Shown one piece after another: positions 37,093 through 46,653 of a DNA stretch of 64,000 nt. The DNA is taken from assembly GCF_018069565.1 (NCBI RefSeq), contig NZ_JAGPNL010000008.1, forward strand, positions 120,320-184,319, given 5' to 3'. How positions within the stretch are numbered: the first letter of the stretch is position 1; each line of letters starts with the position of its first letter. The stretch comes from Streptomyces tagetis. GTDB taxonomy: Bacteria > Actinomycetota > Actinomycetes > Streptomycetales > Streptomycetaceae. The notes beneath the pieces are model-generated. The model was not told the origin of the DNA. It did not search any database and was given only the letters and a program-made list of their open reading frames with translations. Made by a program: the position numbers and the translations under genes.

Positions 37093-37944
37093 TCAGGTGC
37101 CCGGCGGGCGGGTCGCGTAGAAGACGACCGCCGAGGCGGCGGCCACGTTGAGGGAGTCCACGCCCGCGTCCATGGGGATGCGGACGTGTTCGTCGGCGGC
37201 GTCGAGCGCCACGCGGGTCAGGCCGTCGCCCTCGGTGCCGAAGAGCAGGGCCAGTCCGCCGTGTTCCCGGGCGGCGAGGTCGTCGAGCGGGACGGCGCGG
37301 TCGCTCAGGCAGAGCGCGGCGACGGTGAACCCGGCGGCGCGCAGCACCTCGATGTCGTACGGCCAGGACTCCAGGCGGGTCCAGGGCACCTGGAAGACGG
37401 CGCCCATCGAGACCTTGACGGACCGTCGGTAGAGCGGGTCGGCGCAGCGCGGGGTGAGGAGGACCGCGTCGACGCCGAGGGCGGCGGCGTTGCGGAAGGC
37501 GGCGCCGATGTTGGCGTGGTCGACGATGTCCTCGAAGACGGCGACGCGTCGCACCGGACGTCCCGCGCGGCCGGGCGGCCGTCCGCCGGTCAGGGTGTTC
37601 AGCAGCTCGGCGGCGGCCGGCAGCGGTTCGCGGTGCATGGCGGCCAGCGCGCCGCGGTGCACGTGGTAGCCGGTGACCTGCTCGGCGAGGGCCGGGTCCA
37701 CCAGGTACACCGGCGCGGGCGTCGTGTCGATCACGTCGCGCATGACGTCGAGCCACTTGGCCGACAGCAGCAGGGAGCGCATCCGGTGGCCGGCCGCCAG
37801 CGCCCGCCGGATGACCTTCTCGCCCTCGGCGATGTAGAGGCCCTCGGCGGGTTCGCGGCGGCGGCGCAGCGCGACGTCGGTCAGGTCGGTGTAGTCGCCG
37901 AGGCGCGGGTCGCCCGCGTCCTCGACGATGACGGGCTCGGCCAT
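37093..37944 (-). CDS. TrmH/SpoU family RNA 2'-O-methyltransferase
   Basis: 283 residues. An N-terminal substrate-binding domain (GLYIAEGEKVIRRALAAGHRM) and a C-terminal SPOUT knot domain with the family motifs DHANIGAAFRNAAALGVDAV, ALLFGTEGDGL and VDSLNVAAASAVVFY. It methylates ribose in rRNA or tRNA using AdoMet; the target base is not evident. ATG at 37944, 1 nt after the cysG-like stop codon, hence probably co-transcribed. Converges with the kinase gene across the repeat array. Confidence 0.92.
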   Translation of the reverse strand: MAEPVIVEDAGDPRLGDYTDLTDVALRRRREPAEGLYIAEGEKVIRRALAAGHRMRSLLLSAKWLDVMRDVIDTTPAPVYLVDPALAEQVTGYHVHRGALAAMHREPLPAAAELLNTLTGGRPPGRAGRPVRRVAVFEDIVDHANIGAAFRNAAALGVDAVLLTPRCADPLYRRSVKVSMGAVFQVPWTRLESWPYDIEVLRAAGFTVAALCLSDRAVPLDDLAAREHGGLALLFGTEGDGLTRVALDAADEHVRIPMDAGVDSLNVAAASAVVFYATRPPGT

Positions 37945-37945
37945 G

Positions 37946-39178
37946 TCACGCCGTCCCCGCCGGGCCGACCCGGACGACCTCGCCGACGACGATGACCGCG
38001 GGCGGCCGGATCTCCTCGGCGACGACCGTCTCGGCGACCGTGGCGAGGGTGGCGTCGACCCGGCGCTGGGCGGCGGTCGTGCCCTCCTGGACCAGCGCGA
38101 CCGGCGTGTCGGGGGACCTGCCGTGCGCGACGAGGGTCTCGGCGATCCGGCCGATCTTGTCGACGCCCATGAGGACGACCAGCGTGCCGGTGAGCCGGGC
38201 GAGGGCCGGCCAGTCGACGAGGGAGCGCTCGTCGTCCGGGGCGACATGGCCGCTGACCACGGTGAACTCGTGGGCGACGCCCCGGTGGGTGACCGGGATG
38301 CCTGCCGCGCCGGGCACCGAGATCGAGCTGGAGATGCCGGGGACGACGGTGCAGGGGATGCCGGCCTCGGCCAGCGCCTGCGCCTCCTCCATGCCCCGCC
38401 CGAACACGAAGGGGTCGCCGCCCTTGAGGCGCACCACGGACTTGCCCTGCTTGGCGTGGTCGATCAGCGCGTTGTTGATGGCCTCCTGGGCCATGAACCG
38501 CCCGTACGGGATCTTCGCCGCGTCGATCACCTCGACGTGCGGCGGGAGTTCGGCGAGGAGGTCGCGCGGGCCGAGCCGGTCGGCGATGACGACGTCGGCC
38601 TCGGCGAGCAGCCGCCGGCCCCGGACGGTGATCAGGTCCGGGTCGCCGGGGCCGCCGCCGACCAGGGCGACGCCGGGGGTGCGGGTGCGGTGGTGCGGGG
38701 CGACGAGGGTGCCGTCGCGCAGGCCCTCCACGACCGCGTCGCGGATGGCGGCGGTGTGCCGGGGGTCGCGGCTGCGCGCCCGGGTGGTGAGCACGGCGAC
38801 CGTCACCCCCTCGCTGGTGCCGGTGGCCGGGGTCCAGGCGGTGGCCCGGTCGGCGTCGTCGGAGCGGACGCACCAGACACGGTGGCGTTCGGCCTCGGCG
38901 GAGGCGGCGTCGTTGGCCTCGGTGTCGCCGGTGGCGATCAGGGCGTACCAGGCGTCGGCGAGGTCGCCGGACGCGTACCGGCGCCGCTCCCAGGTGATCT
39001 CCCCGGTGTCCGCCATCGCCTCGACCGAGGGGGTCGCCTCGGGCGAGACGAGCAGGACGTCGGCGCCCGCCGCGACCAGGGCGGGCAGACGGCGCTGGGC
39101 GACCTGTCCGCCGCCGAGCACGACCACACGGCGGCCGAAGAGGCGGAGACCTACGGGGTAGGCGGGGTGTTCGGCCAT
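37946..39178 (-). CDS. cobA: Siroheme synthase-like: precorrin-2 dehydrogenase plus uroporphyrinogen-III methyltransferase
   Basis: 410 residues with a CysG-type layout. The N-terminal ~150 residues are a precorrin-2 dehydrogenase domain (VVVLGGGQVAQRRLPALVAAGADVLLVSPE with the NAD loop). The C-terminal ~250 residues are the SUMT domain (GVALVGGGPGDPDLITVRGRRLLAEADVVIADRL, VRLKGGDPFVFGRG, VPGISSSISVPGAAGIPVTHRG). It methylates uroporphyrinogen III to precorrin-2, feeding cobalamin and siroheme. ATG at 39178 with GAGGAG upstream. Adjacent to bluB-cobT. Confidence 0.9.
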   Translation of the reverse strand: MAEHPAYPVGLRLFGRRVVVLGGGQVAQRRLPALVAAGADVLLVSPEATPSVEAMADTGEITWERRRYASGDLADAWYALIATGDTEANDAASAEAERHRVWCVRSDDADRATAWTPATGTSEGVTVAVLTTRARSRDPRHTAAIRDAVVEGLRDGTLVAPHHRTRTPGVALVGGGPGDPDLITVRGRRLLAEADVVIADRLGPRDLLAELPPHVEVIDAAKIPYGRFMAQEAINNALIDHAKQGKSVVRLKGGDPFVFGRGMEEAQALAEAGIPCTVVPGISSSISVPGAAGIPVTHRGVAHEFTVVSGHVAPDDERSLVDWPALARLTGTLVVLMGVDKIGRIAETLVAHGRSPDTPVALVQEGTTAAQRRVDATLATVAETVVAEEIRPPAVIVVGEVVRVGPAGTA

Positions 39179-39245
39179 GAGGGCAGGCTCCTCGTCCTGG
39201 CGGTGCGGTGGGGCGCTGCGGCTCTGGAGCAGCCCTGACGTGCGC

Positions 39246-39251
39246 ATTCTA
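39246..39251 (-). promoter_or_regulatory. Candidate -10 element for cobA
   Basis: TAGAAT on the minus strand, about 68 nt before the cobA start codon; the -35 is poor. An in-frame ATG overlaps it and is therefore unlikely to be the start. Confidence 0.4.
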
Positions 39252-39347
39252 TCGAGCGGTACGGAAGGGATGAGGGGTGGCGGGCCGGCGGCGGGGGCGG
39301 GGCGGGCGGGCCGTTCGCCGGCCGCGCCGCCCCTCCCCCGCGGCGGG

Positions 39348-42300
39348 TCACTTCTCGGTGACGCCCGCCGAGTCGAACGTCGCCACCTCGTGCATCGCCC
39401 GTGCCGTGCTCTGCACCATCGGCAGGGCGAGCAGGGCGCCCGTGCCCTCGCCGAGGCGGAGGTCGAGGTCGACCAGGGGGCGCAGGCCGAGCTTGTTGAG
39501 CGCGGCGACGTGGCCCGGTTCGGCGCTGCGGTGGCCCGCGATGCAGGCCGCGAGGACCTCGGGGGCGATGGCGCGGGCGACGAGCGCCGCGGCACCGGCG
39601 CTGACACCGTCCAGGATCACCGGGGTGCGCAGGGAGGCGCCGCCGAGCAGCAGGCCGACCATGGCCGCGTGTTCGAGGCCGCCGACCGCGGCGAGGACGC
39701 CGATGGGGTCGGCCGGGTCGGGCTGGTGCACGTCGAGGGCGCGGCGGACGACCTCCGTCTTGCGGGCCAGCGTCTCGTCGTTGATGCCGGTGCCGCGCCC
39801 GGTGACCTCGGCGGGGTCGGCGCCGGTGAAGACGGAGATCAGGGCGGCGGACGCGGTGGTGTTGGCGATGCCCATCTCGCCGGTGAGCAGCGCCTTGTTG
39901 CCGGCCGCCACCAGGTCGCGGGCGGTCTCGATGCCGACCTCGATGGCCTGCTTGGCCTCCTCGCGGGTCATCGCGGGGCCGGTGGTCATGTCGCCGGTGC
40001 CGGAGCGGATCTTGCGGGGCAGCAGCCCGGGGGTGGCGGGCAGGTCGGCGGCGACGCCGACGTCGACGACGCACACCTCGGCGCCGACCTGGGCGGCGAA
40101 GGCGTTGCAGACCGCGCCGCCGCCGAGGAAGTTGGCGACCATCTGCGCCGTGACCTCCTGCGGCCAGGGCGTGACGCCCTGGGCGTGCACCCCGTGGTCG
40201 CCGGCGAAGACGGCGACGGCCGCGGGTTCCGGGACGGGCGGCGGGCACTGGCGGGAGAGTCCGGACAACTGGGCGGAGATGATCTCCAGCATGCCGAGCG
40301 CGCCGGCCGGCTTGGTCATGCGCTTCTGCCGCTCCCACGCCGCGCCGAGCGCCTTGGCGTCCAGCGGGCGGATCTGCGCGACGGTCTCGGCGAGCAGGTC
40401 GTGCGGGTCCTCGCCGGGCAGGGCGCGGCGGCCGTACGTCTCCTCGTGGACGACCCACGACAGCGGGCGGCGCTTGGACCAGCCGGCCCGCATCAGCTCG
40501 GGTTCCTCCGGGAACTCGTCGACGTACCCGACGCACAGGTACGCGACGGCCTCCAGGTGCTCGGGCAGGCCGAGCGTGCGGACCATCTCGCGTTCGTCGA
40601 AGAAGCTGACCCAGCCGACGCCGAGGCCCTCGGCGCGGGCCGCCAGCCACAGGTTCTCGACGGCGAGCGCGGAGGAGTAGGGCGCCATCTGCGGCTGGGT
40701 GTGGCGGCCCAGGGTGTGCCGGCCGCCGCGGGTGGGATCGGCGGTGACGACGATGTTGACCGGGGTGTCGAGGATGGCCTCGATCTTCATTTCCTTGAAC
40801 TGCTTGGCCCGGCCCTTGGGGAGGGACTTGGCGTAGGCGTCGCGCTGGCGCATCGCCAGTTCGTGCATGGCCCGCCGGGTGTCGGCGGAGCGGATCACGA
40901 CGAAGTCCCAGGGCTGCGAGTGGCCGACGGAGGGCGCGGTGTGGGCGGCCTCCAGGACCCGGAGCAGCACCTCGTGCGGGATGGGGTCGTCGCGGAAGCC
41001 GTTGCGGATGTCACGGCGTTCGCGCATGACCTTGAGGACGGCTTCGCGTTCGGCGTCGTCGTACGGGGGTGCGGCGGGGCCGGTGGGGCGGGGCGCCTCG
41101 GCCGGGGCCGGCTCGTGCGGGCCGTCCTCGCCCTCGGCCGCCGCCGGGGCCGGGTGGTCCGCCTGGCCGGAGGCCCGGGTGTCCAGGTCGCCGGCGTGCT
41201 GGAGCAGCGCGGGGCCGTCCTCGCGCGGGGCGGGGACGGTGGTGCCGGGCGGCTGCTCGCCCTGCTGCGGCAGGACGGTGGGCTGCGGCGGGGTCGGGGC
41301 GAGGTGGGGGGTGGTGGGCACCTGGCCCTCCACCGGCACGAACCGGCCGACGGGCTGGTCGGGGTGGGGCATGAAGGTCTCCGCGGGGTCCGCCGCGCGC
41401 GGGGCGTGGGCGGCCGTCAGGGTCTGGGGACCCTGGGCCGGCTCCGCCCCCGGTACGGGGGCCCCGGTCACGGCCTGCCCGTCGGCCGCCTGTCCGGCGG
41501 GGGCCGGGAGTGCCTGGGGGGACGGCTCGGTCAGGGGGGTGGTGGATGTGGGGGTGGGGGTGCCGGGGGCCTGGACGCCGGGTTCGGGGGCGGGAGGGTG
41601 CTGCGGGGCCGGGTCCGCACCGGCGCCCCGCGGGGCCTGCCGGCCGGCCGCCTCGGCGGGGGCCGGTGTGGCGCCGTCCGTCTGTGACGGGGCGCCGGAT
41701 GCGGGGGTGTGCCCGCCCGGCTCCGCGGTGGCGGGCTCGGGGACGACGGCGGGCGCGGTCGGGACCGGCTCCGGGGTCGCCACGGCGACGGGAGCCTCGA
41801 CGACCGGTACGGCGTCACCCTGGGCGGCCTCGGGGACGGGGACGACCGTCGGGCCCTGGGGGGCGTCCGGGGCCTGCGGGGTGTCCGGCGCATGCGGGGC
41901 GTCCGGCGCCTGGGCGACCTCAGCGGCTGCTGCGGCGTCAGAGGCCGGGGCGGTGACCGGGGTCGGGGTGCCGGGGGCCTGTGCGGTGACCGGAGCCGGG
42001 GCGGCATCCGGGGTCGGGGCGGGGGCCGTGGCCTGGGCGGTGACCCGAGCCGAGGGGGCATCCAGGGTCGCGGCGGTGCCCGAGGCCGGGGTGGTCTCCG
42101 GGGCCTGGACGGTGACCGGAGCCGAGGGGGCATCCAGGGTCGCGGCGGTGCCCGAGGCCGGGGTGGTCTCCGGAGCCGAGGGGCCATCCGCGGTCGGAGC
42201 AGTGCCCGAGGCCGGAGCGGCGCCCGAGGCCAGGGTGGTCTCCAGGGTCGGGGCGGTGCCCGTGGCCGGGGCGGTCTCCGGGACCTGGGCGGCGTCCAGG

Positions 42301-44099
42301 GCCTGGGCAGCTTCCGGGGCGGCATCGGCTTCCAGGGCCTGGGCAGCTTCCCGGGCGGCATCCGCTTCCGGGGCCTGGGCAGCCTCGGGAGCCGGTACGG
42401 GGTCGGCGGCCTGCGCGAGGTCCGGGCCGGGAGCCGCCTTGGGTGCGGGTACGACGTCCGGGCCGGGTACGGCCTCGGGTGCGCCGACGGGGTCCAGGGG
42501 CTGGACAGCGTCCGAGGCGGGGGCGACGGCCTGGGCCTGGAGGGCATCGGGCGCGGCGGTGACACCCTCAGCCGGAGCGCCCTCCGGCACGGGGGCGGCT
42601 TCCGGGGCCTGAGCTGCGCCCGGGGCCTCTCCGGCCTCCGTGGCGGGCTCGGCGCCCGGCACCTCGGCACCCTCGGGTGCCCCGGCGGTGCTCGGCGCCT
42701 CGGAGTCCGAGGAGGTGGCCACGGGGTCCTGCGGGGACGCGACGCCAGTTGCCGCCTCCGAGCCCGGCCCGGCATCCGGAGCCTGGGCGGCGTCCGGAGC
42801 CTGGGCGGCGTCCGGCGCGGGAGCGGCCTCGGCCGCAGGCACGGCGTCCGGCGCCTCGACAGCCTCCAGTGCCTGACCGCCCTCCGGGCTCTGGGCAGCC
42901 TCCGGCGCCTGGACGGCACCCGGCTCCTGGGCAAGGTCAGCAGCCTCGGCCGCCTGGGCGACGTCCGTGCTCTCGGCACCGTCCGAAGCCTCGGCCGGCG
43001 CCTCGACAGCCTCCCGCCCCAGGACACCCTCCGGCGCGGACACGCTCTCCGCGGCCTCGCCGACCGGCACCACCGCGGCATCCGACGCGCGCGCGGCCTC
43101 AGGAGCCTCGGCGGCATCCGACACGGACGCGGCGTCGGATGCCTGAGCGGCCTCCGCGGCAGGGTCCGTACCGGGCGTCTGTATGGCCTCCGGAGCCGTC
43201 ACCGGTTCCGGCGTGGGCGCGGCGGCGGGCTCGACCACCGCATCGGCGCCAGGCGCACCCGTCCCCTCCTCGGCCCCTCCGGCCACCGGACCCGACGCCC
43301 CCTCAGCAGGGGCGGCGGCCCCGGCCTCTGAGGCCGCCTCAGGCACACCGGGGGCCACCGCCACCGGACCGTTTGCCTGCGGAGCGGCCACGCGGGCGAC
43401 CAGGGCCTGGGCCGCGCCCATCGTGTCGTGGACCGAAGCCGGAGCCGGAGCGGGAACCGGAGTCGAAGCCGAAACCGGCGCCGGAACAACCGTTTCCCCT
43501 GCCGTCCCCCCGGAAGCCACCGGACCCACCGGCGTCACCACGGAAGCGGAAGCCGCCGGAGTCCCCGGAGTTGACGGAGCCGCCGGGGGTACGGGGCCCG
43601 CCACGGCCGGCTGCGCGACCCACGGCGTCGCCCCCTGCGCGGGCGCCCCCGCCGGCGGCGGGACGTCGAGGTACTCGGGGCCGGTGGTCGCCGGGCCGGG
43701 GTGGCGGACCGGGATGTCGGCCGGGCCGCGCTCGGCGAGGTGCCGGACCGGGCTCGCGGAGGTGTCCGGGATCGGCGGGCCGAGGTGCAGCGGACGGCGC
43801 GGCGGGACCGGGACGGACGGACGCGACGGGCGGACGGCACCGAGGTCGACGGAGCCGGTGTCGCGGCCGGAGATCTCGTGCGGGCCCGGCTGGTGCACGG
43901 TCTCGACGACCGGCTCCGGCGCGGGCGGCGCGACTTCGTTGCCCCAGGCGCTCTGGGCTCCCGGCAGCAGCAGGTCCTCGTCCTCGGCGGTGGTCTCGGA
44001 GAGGTAGGTGTACGCACCGGGCGCGGGGGCCCCCGGATGCTCCACCGTGCCTGCGGTCTCCGGCAGCCCCTCGCCCGGGATCTGGCCGGTGTCGGTCAT
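39348..44099 (-). CDS. cobT: Giant BluB-CobT fusion with Ala/Pro/Glu-rich N-terminal region
   Basis: 1583 residues. Residues about 1013-1225 form a nitroreductase-fold domain of BluB type (RRDIRNGFRDDPI, APSVGHSQPWDFVVI, EGLGVGWVSFFDE), which makes 5,6-dimethylbenzimidazole from FMN. Residues about 1235-1583 are CobT (RMTKPAGALGMLEIISAQL, FAGDHGVHAQGVT, GEMGIANTTASAALI, DGVSAGAAALVARAI, ending in LGEGTGALLALP), which activates that base for cobalamin. The first ~1000 residues are low-complexity Ala, Pro, Glu and Thr with many (Q/E)APxA-type repeats and no recognisable fold. ATG at 44099 (MTDTGQIPGEG). The frame is uninterrupted, so this is a real fusion, not a sequencing join. Confidence 0.9.
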   Translation of the reverse strand: MTDTGQIPGEGLPETAGTVEHPGAPAPGAYTYLSETTAEDEDLLLPGAQSAWGNEVAPPAPEPVVETVHQPGPHEISGRDTGSVDLGAVRPSRPSVPVPPRRPLHLGPPIPDTSASPVRHLAERGPADIPVRHPGPATTGPEYLDVPPPAGAPAQGATPWVAQPAVAGPVPPAAPSTPGTPAASASVVTPVGPVASGGTAGETVVPAPVSASTPVPAPAPASVHDTMGAAQALVARVAAPQANGPVAVAPGVPEAASEAGAAAPAEGASGPVAGGAEEGTGAPGADAVVEPAAAPTPEPVTAPEAIQTPGTDPAAEAAQASDAASVSDAAEAPEAARASDAAVVPVGEAAESVSAPEGVLGREAVEAPAEASDGAESTDVAQAAEAADLAQEPGAVQAPEAAQSPEGGQALEAVEAPDAVPAAEAAPAPDAAQAPDAAQAPDAGPGSEAATGVASPQDPVATSSDSEAPSTAGAPEGAEVPGAEPATEAGEAPGAAQAPEAAPVPEGAPAEGVTAAPDALQAQAVAPASDAVQPLDPVGAPEAVPGPDVVPAPKAAPGPDLAQAADPVPAPEAAQAPEADAAREAAQALEADAAPEAAQALDAAQVPETAPATGTAPTLETTLASGAAPASGTAPTADGPSAPETTPASGTAATLDAPSAPVTVQAPETTPASGTAATLDAPSARVTAQATAPAPTPDAAPAPVTAQAPGTPTPVTAPASDAAAAAEVAQAPDAPHAPDTPQAPDAPQGPTVVPVPEAAQGDAVPVVEAPVAVATPEPVPTAPAVVPEPATAEPGGHTPASGAPSQTDGATPAPAEAAGRQAPRGAGADPAPQHPPAPEPGVQAPGTPTPTSTTPLTEPSPQALPAPAGQAADGQAVTGAPVPGAEPAQGPQTLTAAHAPRAADPAETFMPHPDQPVGRFVPVEGQVPTTPHLAPTPPQPTVLPQQGEQPPGTTVPAPREDGPALLQHAGDLDTRASGQADHPAPAAAEGEDGPHEPAPAEAPRPTGPAAPPYDDAEREAVLKVMRERRDIRNGFRDDPIPHEVLLRVLEAAHTAPSVGHSQPWDFVVIRSADTRRAMHELAMRQRDAYAKSLPKGRAKQFKEMKIEAILDTPVNIVVTADPTRGGRHTLGRHTQPQMAPYSSALAVENLWLAARAEGLGVGWVSFFDEREMVRTLGLPEHLEAVAYLCVGYVDEFPEEPELMRAGWSKRRPLSWVVHEETYGRRALPGEDPHDLLAETVAQIRPLDAKALGAAWERQKRMTKPAGALGMLEIISAQLSGLSRQCPPPVPEPAAVAVFAGDHGVHAQGVTPWPQEVTAQMVANFLGGGAVCNAFAAQVGAEVCVVDVGVAADLPATPGLLPRKIRSGTGDMTTGPAMTREEAKQAIEVGIETARDLVAAGNKALLTGEMGIANTTASAALISVFTGADPAEVTGRGTGINDETLARKTEVVRRALDVHQPDPADPIGVLAAVGGLEHAAMVGLLLGGASLRTPVILDGVSAGAAALVARAIAPEVLAACIAGHRSAEPGHVAALNKLGLRPLVDLDLRLGEGTGALLALPMVQSTARAMHEVATFDSAGVTEK

Positions 44100-44551
44100 G
44101 CGTACCCCTCGCCCATCGGTTTGTGCCTCTACGACCAGCTCGCCCGGGACGGCGCACCGACCGCCCCGCAGTGAAGAACGAGCGTGCGTGCCCAGCGGCA
44201 CGAACGACCCGCCGGAAATGACGACAAAGCCACTCGGTGGCATTGTGGCGGGCGTTGCCCCGTCAGGACACCGTGATCCGTGACGGTCCGCTGTGGACTG
44301 CGCCACGTTGCGCGTCCTCCGGTTCTGCCGTACCACACCCCGCCTCAGAACTGGCGGGTTTTCCGGACATTGGACGACGAAGCATCGCGTGTCCGAGTGC
44401 GGTACAACAATCCGCCAGCTTACCCCGCGCGGTACGACAAGCCGATCACGGGGCGCGGTGCGAAAGCCCCCCGGCAGGCACCCGCCCTACCCCCGGCCGA
44501 CACCCGTCCGGCACCCGGCCGGCCCCCGCCCGACCCCCGGCCGGGCGCTGG
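44100..44551. other. Intergenic region between cobL and bluB-cobT
   Basis: 452 nt upstream of the fusion gene and downstream of cobL. Moderately lower GC around 44310-44440 (for example CATTGGACGACGAAGCATCG), suggesting promoters. A short palindrome GCCACTCGGTGGC lies near 44232-44244. I searched for a cobalamin-riboswitch B12 box on the minus strand and found none convincing. No gene supported. Confidence 0.5.
44514..44545 (-). terminator. Possible cobL terminator
   Basis: A 9-bp perfect GC stem (44514-44522 with 44537-44545), loop 14 nt, directly after the cobL stop codon. Confidence 0.45.
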
Positions 44552-45772
44552 TCAACGAGGGGCTTCGCGCCGCGGGATCTCCGCGCTGAGCAGGAAGACC
44601 ACGCTCCGCTCCGTCTCCGTCCAGGCGCGGGTGTCGAGTCCGACGGACTGGAGGAGCGCGCACTCGACCCGGTATCCGTGCTCGGTCAGGTCGCGGCCGA
44701 CGCGTTCGGCGTCGTCGCGGGTCGCGGCGTGGGCGACGATGCGCTGGGGGCGGCGGTCGGCCACCGCGGAGACGACCCGGGCGCCCCCGCCGCCGATCCG
44801 GACGACGTCGGGTTCGGGCAGGTCCTCCAGGACGTGCGGGGCGGTGCCGCGGACGATCTGGAGCTGGACGCCGAAGCGGCGGGCGGCGGCGTCGGTGCGG
44901 GCGCAGGCGTGCACGTCGCGGTCGACGGCGATGACGGCGGCGCCGGCGCGGGCGGACTCGGTGGCGAAGGCGCCGCTGCCGCAGCCGATGTCCCACACGA
45001 GGTCGCCCAGGCGTGGTCCGAGGCGGGCGAGCTGGGCGGTGCGGAGCAGTTCGGTCTCGCCCTCGCCGAAGGGGCCGGTGTACGCCTCGGACGGCAGCGA
45101 CCAGCCGCGGGGTCCGGCGGCCGGGTCGCGGCCGGTGATCCAGCCGTCGGCGGCGGGGGCCTGGCCGGGGGTGCCGCCGGCGACGACGACCACGTTGGGG
45201 TCGCGCCAGGTGTGGTCGGCGGCCCTGTCGGAGGTGACGACGGTGACGCGTTCGCGGTCGGTGCCGAGTTCCTCGCAGATGACGAAGGTGCGGTGCACGC
45301 CCTCCATCAGGAGGCCGAGTTCGGCCGGACCGGCGCCCGGGGAGGTGAGGACGGCGACCTTGGGGTGGGCGCGGCACACGTTCACGGCGCGGCGCAGGGT
45401 GCGCGGGTGGGCGACGACGACCTGGGCGTCGTCCCAGGGCATGCCGGCGCGGGCGAAGGCGGTGGCGACCGAGGAGACGGCGGGGACGACCTCGACCTCC
45501 AGGCCGAACTCGGGGACGCGCAGGGTCCGTACGACACCGAAGAAGCCGGGGTCGCCGTCGGCGAGGACGACGGCCGTGCCGCGGTGGGCGGCGATGCGGC
45601 GGGCGGCGAGGGCGACGCTGCCGAGGCGGATGCGTTCGGCGGCGGGGGGCACTTCCGGCAGTGCCAGATGGTGGGCCGCGCCGGCCACCAGGGTGGCGGC
45701 GCCGAGGGCGGCGCGAGCTGCCGTGGTCAGCGGCGAGCCGTCCCAGCCGATCACCGTGACCCGGTCGGCCAT
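44552..45772 (-). CDS. cobL: Precorrin-6Y C5,15-methyltransferase (decarboxylating), CbiE-CbiT fusion
   Basis: 406 residues. The N-terminal ~205 residues are a tetrapyrrole methylase (VTVIGWDGSPLTTAARAAL, VVLADGDPGFFGV) equivalent to CbiE; the C-terminal ~180 residues are a class I methyltransferase with VWDIGCGSGAFATESARAGAAVIAVDRD, equivalent to CbiT. Together they methylate C5 and C15 and decarboxylate the corrin ring precursor. ATG at 45772 with GGAGAC upstream; the open frame continues upstream only by chance. Only part of the cobalamin pathway is in this window. Confidence 0.9.
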   Translation of the reverse strand: MADRVTVIGWDGSPLTTAARAALGAATLVAGAAHHLALPEVPPAAERIRLGSVALAARRIAAHRGTAVVLADGDPGFFGVVRTLRVPEFGLEVEVVPAVSSVATAFARAGMPWDDAQVVVAHPRTLRRAVNVCRAHPKVAVLTSPGAGPAELGLLMEGVHRTFVICEELGTDRERVTVVTSDRAADHTWRDPNVVVVAGGTPGQAPAADGWITGRDPAAGPRGWSLPSEAYTGPFGEGETELLRTAQLARLGPRLGDLVWDIGCGSGAFATESARAGAAVIAVDRDVHACARTDAAARRFGVQLQIVRGTAPHVLEDLPEPDVVRIGGGGARVVSAVADRRPQRIVAHAATRDDAERVGRDLTEHGYRVECALLQSVGLDTRAWTETERSVVFLLSAEIPRREAPR

Positions 45773-45891
45773 CGTCGTCAGTCTCCAGGGTTTGCGCAGG
45801 TCGTGGTCGCGGAGCCGCCCGAGGGGCGGGGCTCCGTGAGGGTACCTGGTCCGCCGTCGTGACGTGGCCGCGGCGCCGGGGCCCTCGTAGG

Positions 45892-46527
45892 TCAGTTCCA
45901 GTCGGTGAAGGTGGTGAAACCGCTGTCGGCCAGTTGTTCCGCGGCGCCGTCCAGGTCCTCGGGGAGCAGGCTCCAGACGATGAGGTCGGTACGGACGTCG
46001 CTCCAGGTGCCGTCCTCGGCGCGGACGTGCGCTATGCAGGCGTTGCGCAGGACGCCCTCGCTGATGCAGCCGATCTTCTGGGCGACCTGCTGGGCGGCGG
46101 TGTTGTCGGCGGCGGTGCGCAGCTCGACGCGCTCGAACTTCTGGTCGCCGAAGAGCCAGTGGGCGGCGGCGAGGGCGGCCTCGGCCGCGTAGCCCTCGCC
46201 GCGGGCCCAGGGGGCGACGATGTACGACAGTTCGGTGGACCTGACGTGCCAGTCGGTGCGGGTGAGGCGGACGACGCCGACCAGGCGCTGGGTGAGGAAC
46301 TCGGTGACGGCGAGGTCGAGCCCGCGGCCGGCGACGCGTTCGCCGGGGGCGTCCTCGGTGATCCAGACCTGTGCGTCCTGTTCGCCGAAGGGCTGGGGGA
46401 CGTCGGTCCAGGCGCCGGTCTGCTCGTCGTTCATCATCGCCGCGAGGGCGGGGACGTCGTCCTCGTCGAGGGGGCGCAGCACCAACCGCTCCGTGCTGAT
46501 GGAGATGGTGGGGAAGGTGCTCGTCAT
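45892..46527 (-). CDS. RimJ/RimL-type GNAT acetyltransferase
   Basis: 211 residues. N-terminal ISTERLVLRPLDEDDVPALAAMMND, mid-domain ELSYIVAPWARGEGYAAEAALAAAHWLF (acetyl-CoA loop) and RVELRTAADNTAAQQVAQKIG are typical of ribosomal-protein-alanine-type N-acetyltransferases. The substrate may be a protein N-terminus or a small amine. ATG at 46527. Located between the metNIQ operon and cobL, on the same strand. Confidence 0.88.
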   Translation of the reverse strand: MTSTFPTISISTERLVLRPLDEDDVPALAAMMNDEQTGAWTDVPQPFGEQDAQVWITEDAPGERVAGRGLDLAVTEFLTQRLVGVVRLTRTDWHVRSTELSYIVAPWARGEGYAAEAALAAAHWLFGDQKFERVELRTAADNTAAQQVAQKIGCISEGVLRNACIAHVRAEDGTWSDVRTDLIVWSLLPEDLDGAAEQLADSGFTTFTDWN

Positions 46528-46600
46528 GCGCCGCTCCGTAACCTGTGTGACCGTCAGGGACTGTCGAACTGCCCAGCATGCAGCATGAAAGCACGCAACC

Positions 46601-46642
46601 GCACCACGGGGTCCACTCCGGGCGGAGCGGACCCCGTGGTGC
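46601..46642 (-). terminator. metNIQ operon terminator
   Basis: A 14-bp perfect outer stem (46601-46614 with 46629-46642) with an additional inner stem, directly after the metQ stop codon. Confidence 0.8.
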
Positions 46643-46653
46643 GGCGGACGGGA

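Noticed and set aside
40867..43331. Long plus-strand frames opposite the BluB-CobT head
   Set aside because: Gly/Ala/Ser-rich mirror images of the low-complexity repeats; the minus frame continues into intact BluB and CobT domains.
44100..44551. Cobalamin riboswitch expected upstream of bluB-cobT
   Set aside because: No convincing B12 box or conserved core was found on the minus strand; the palindrome GCCACTCGGTGGC is not one.
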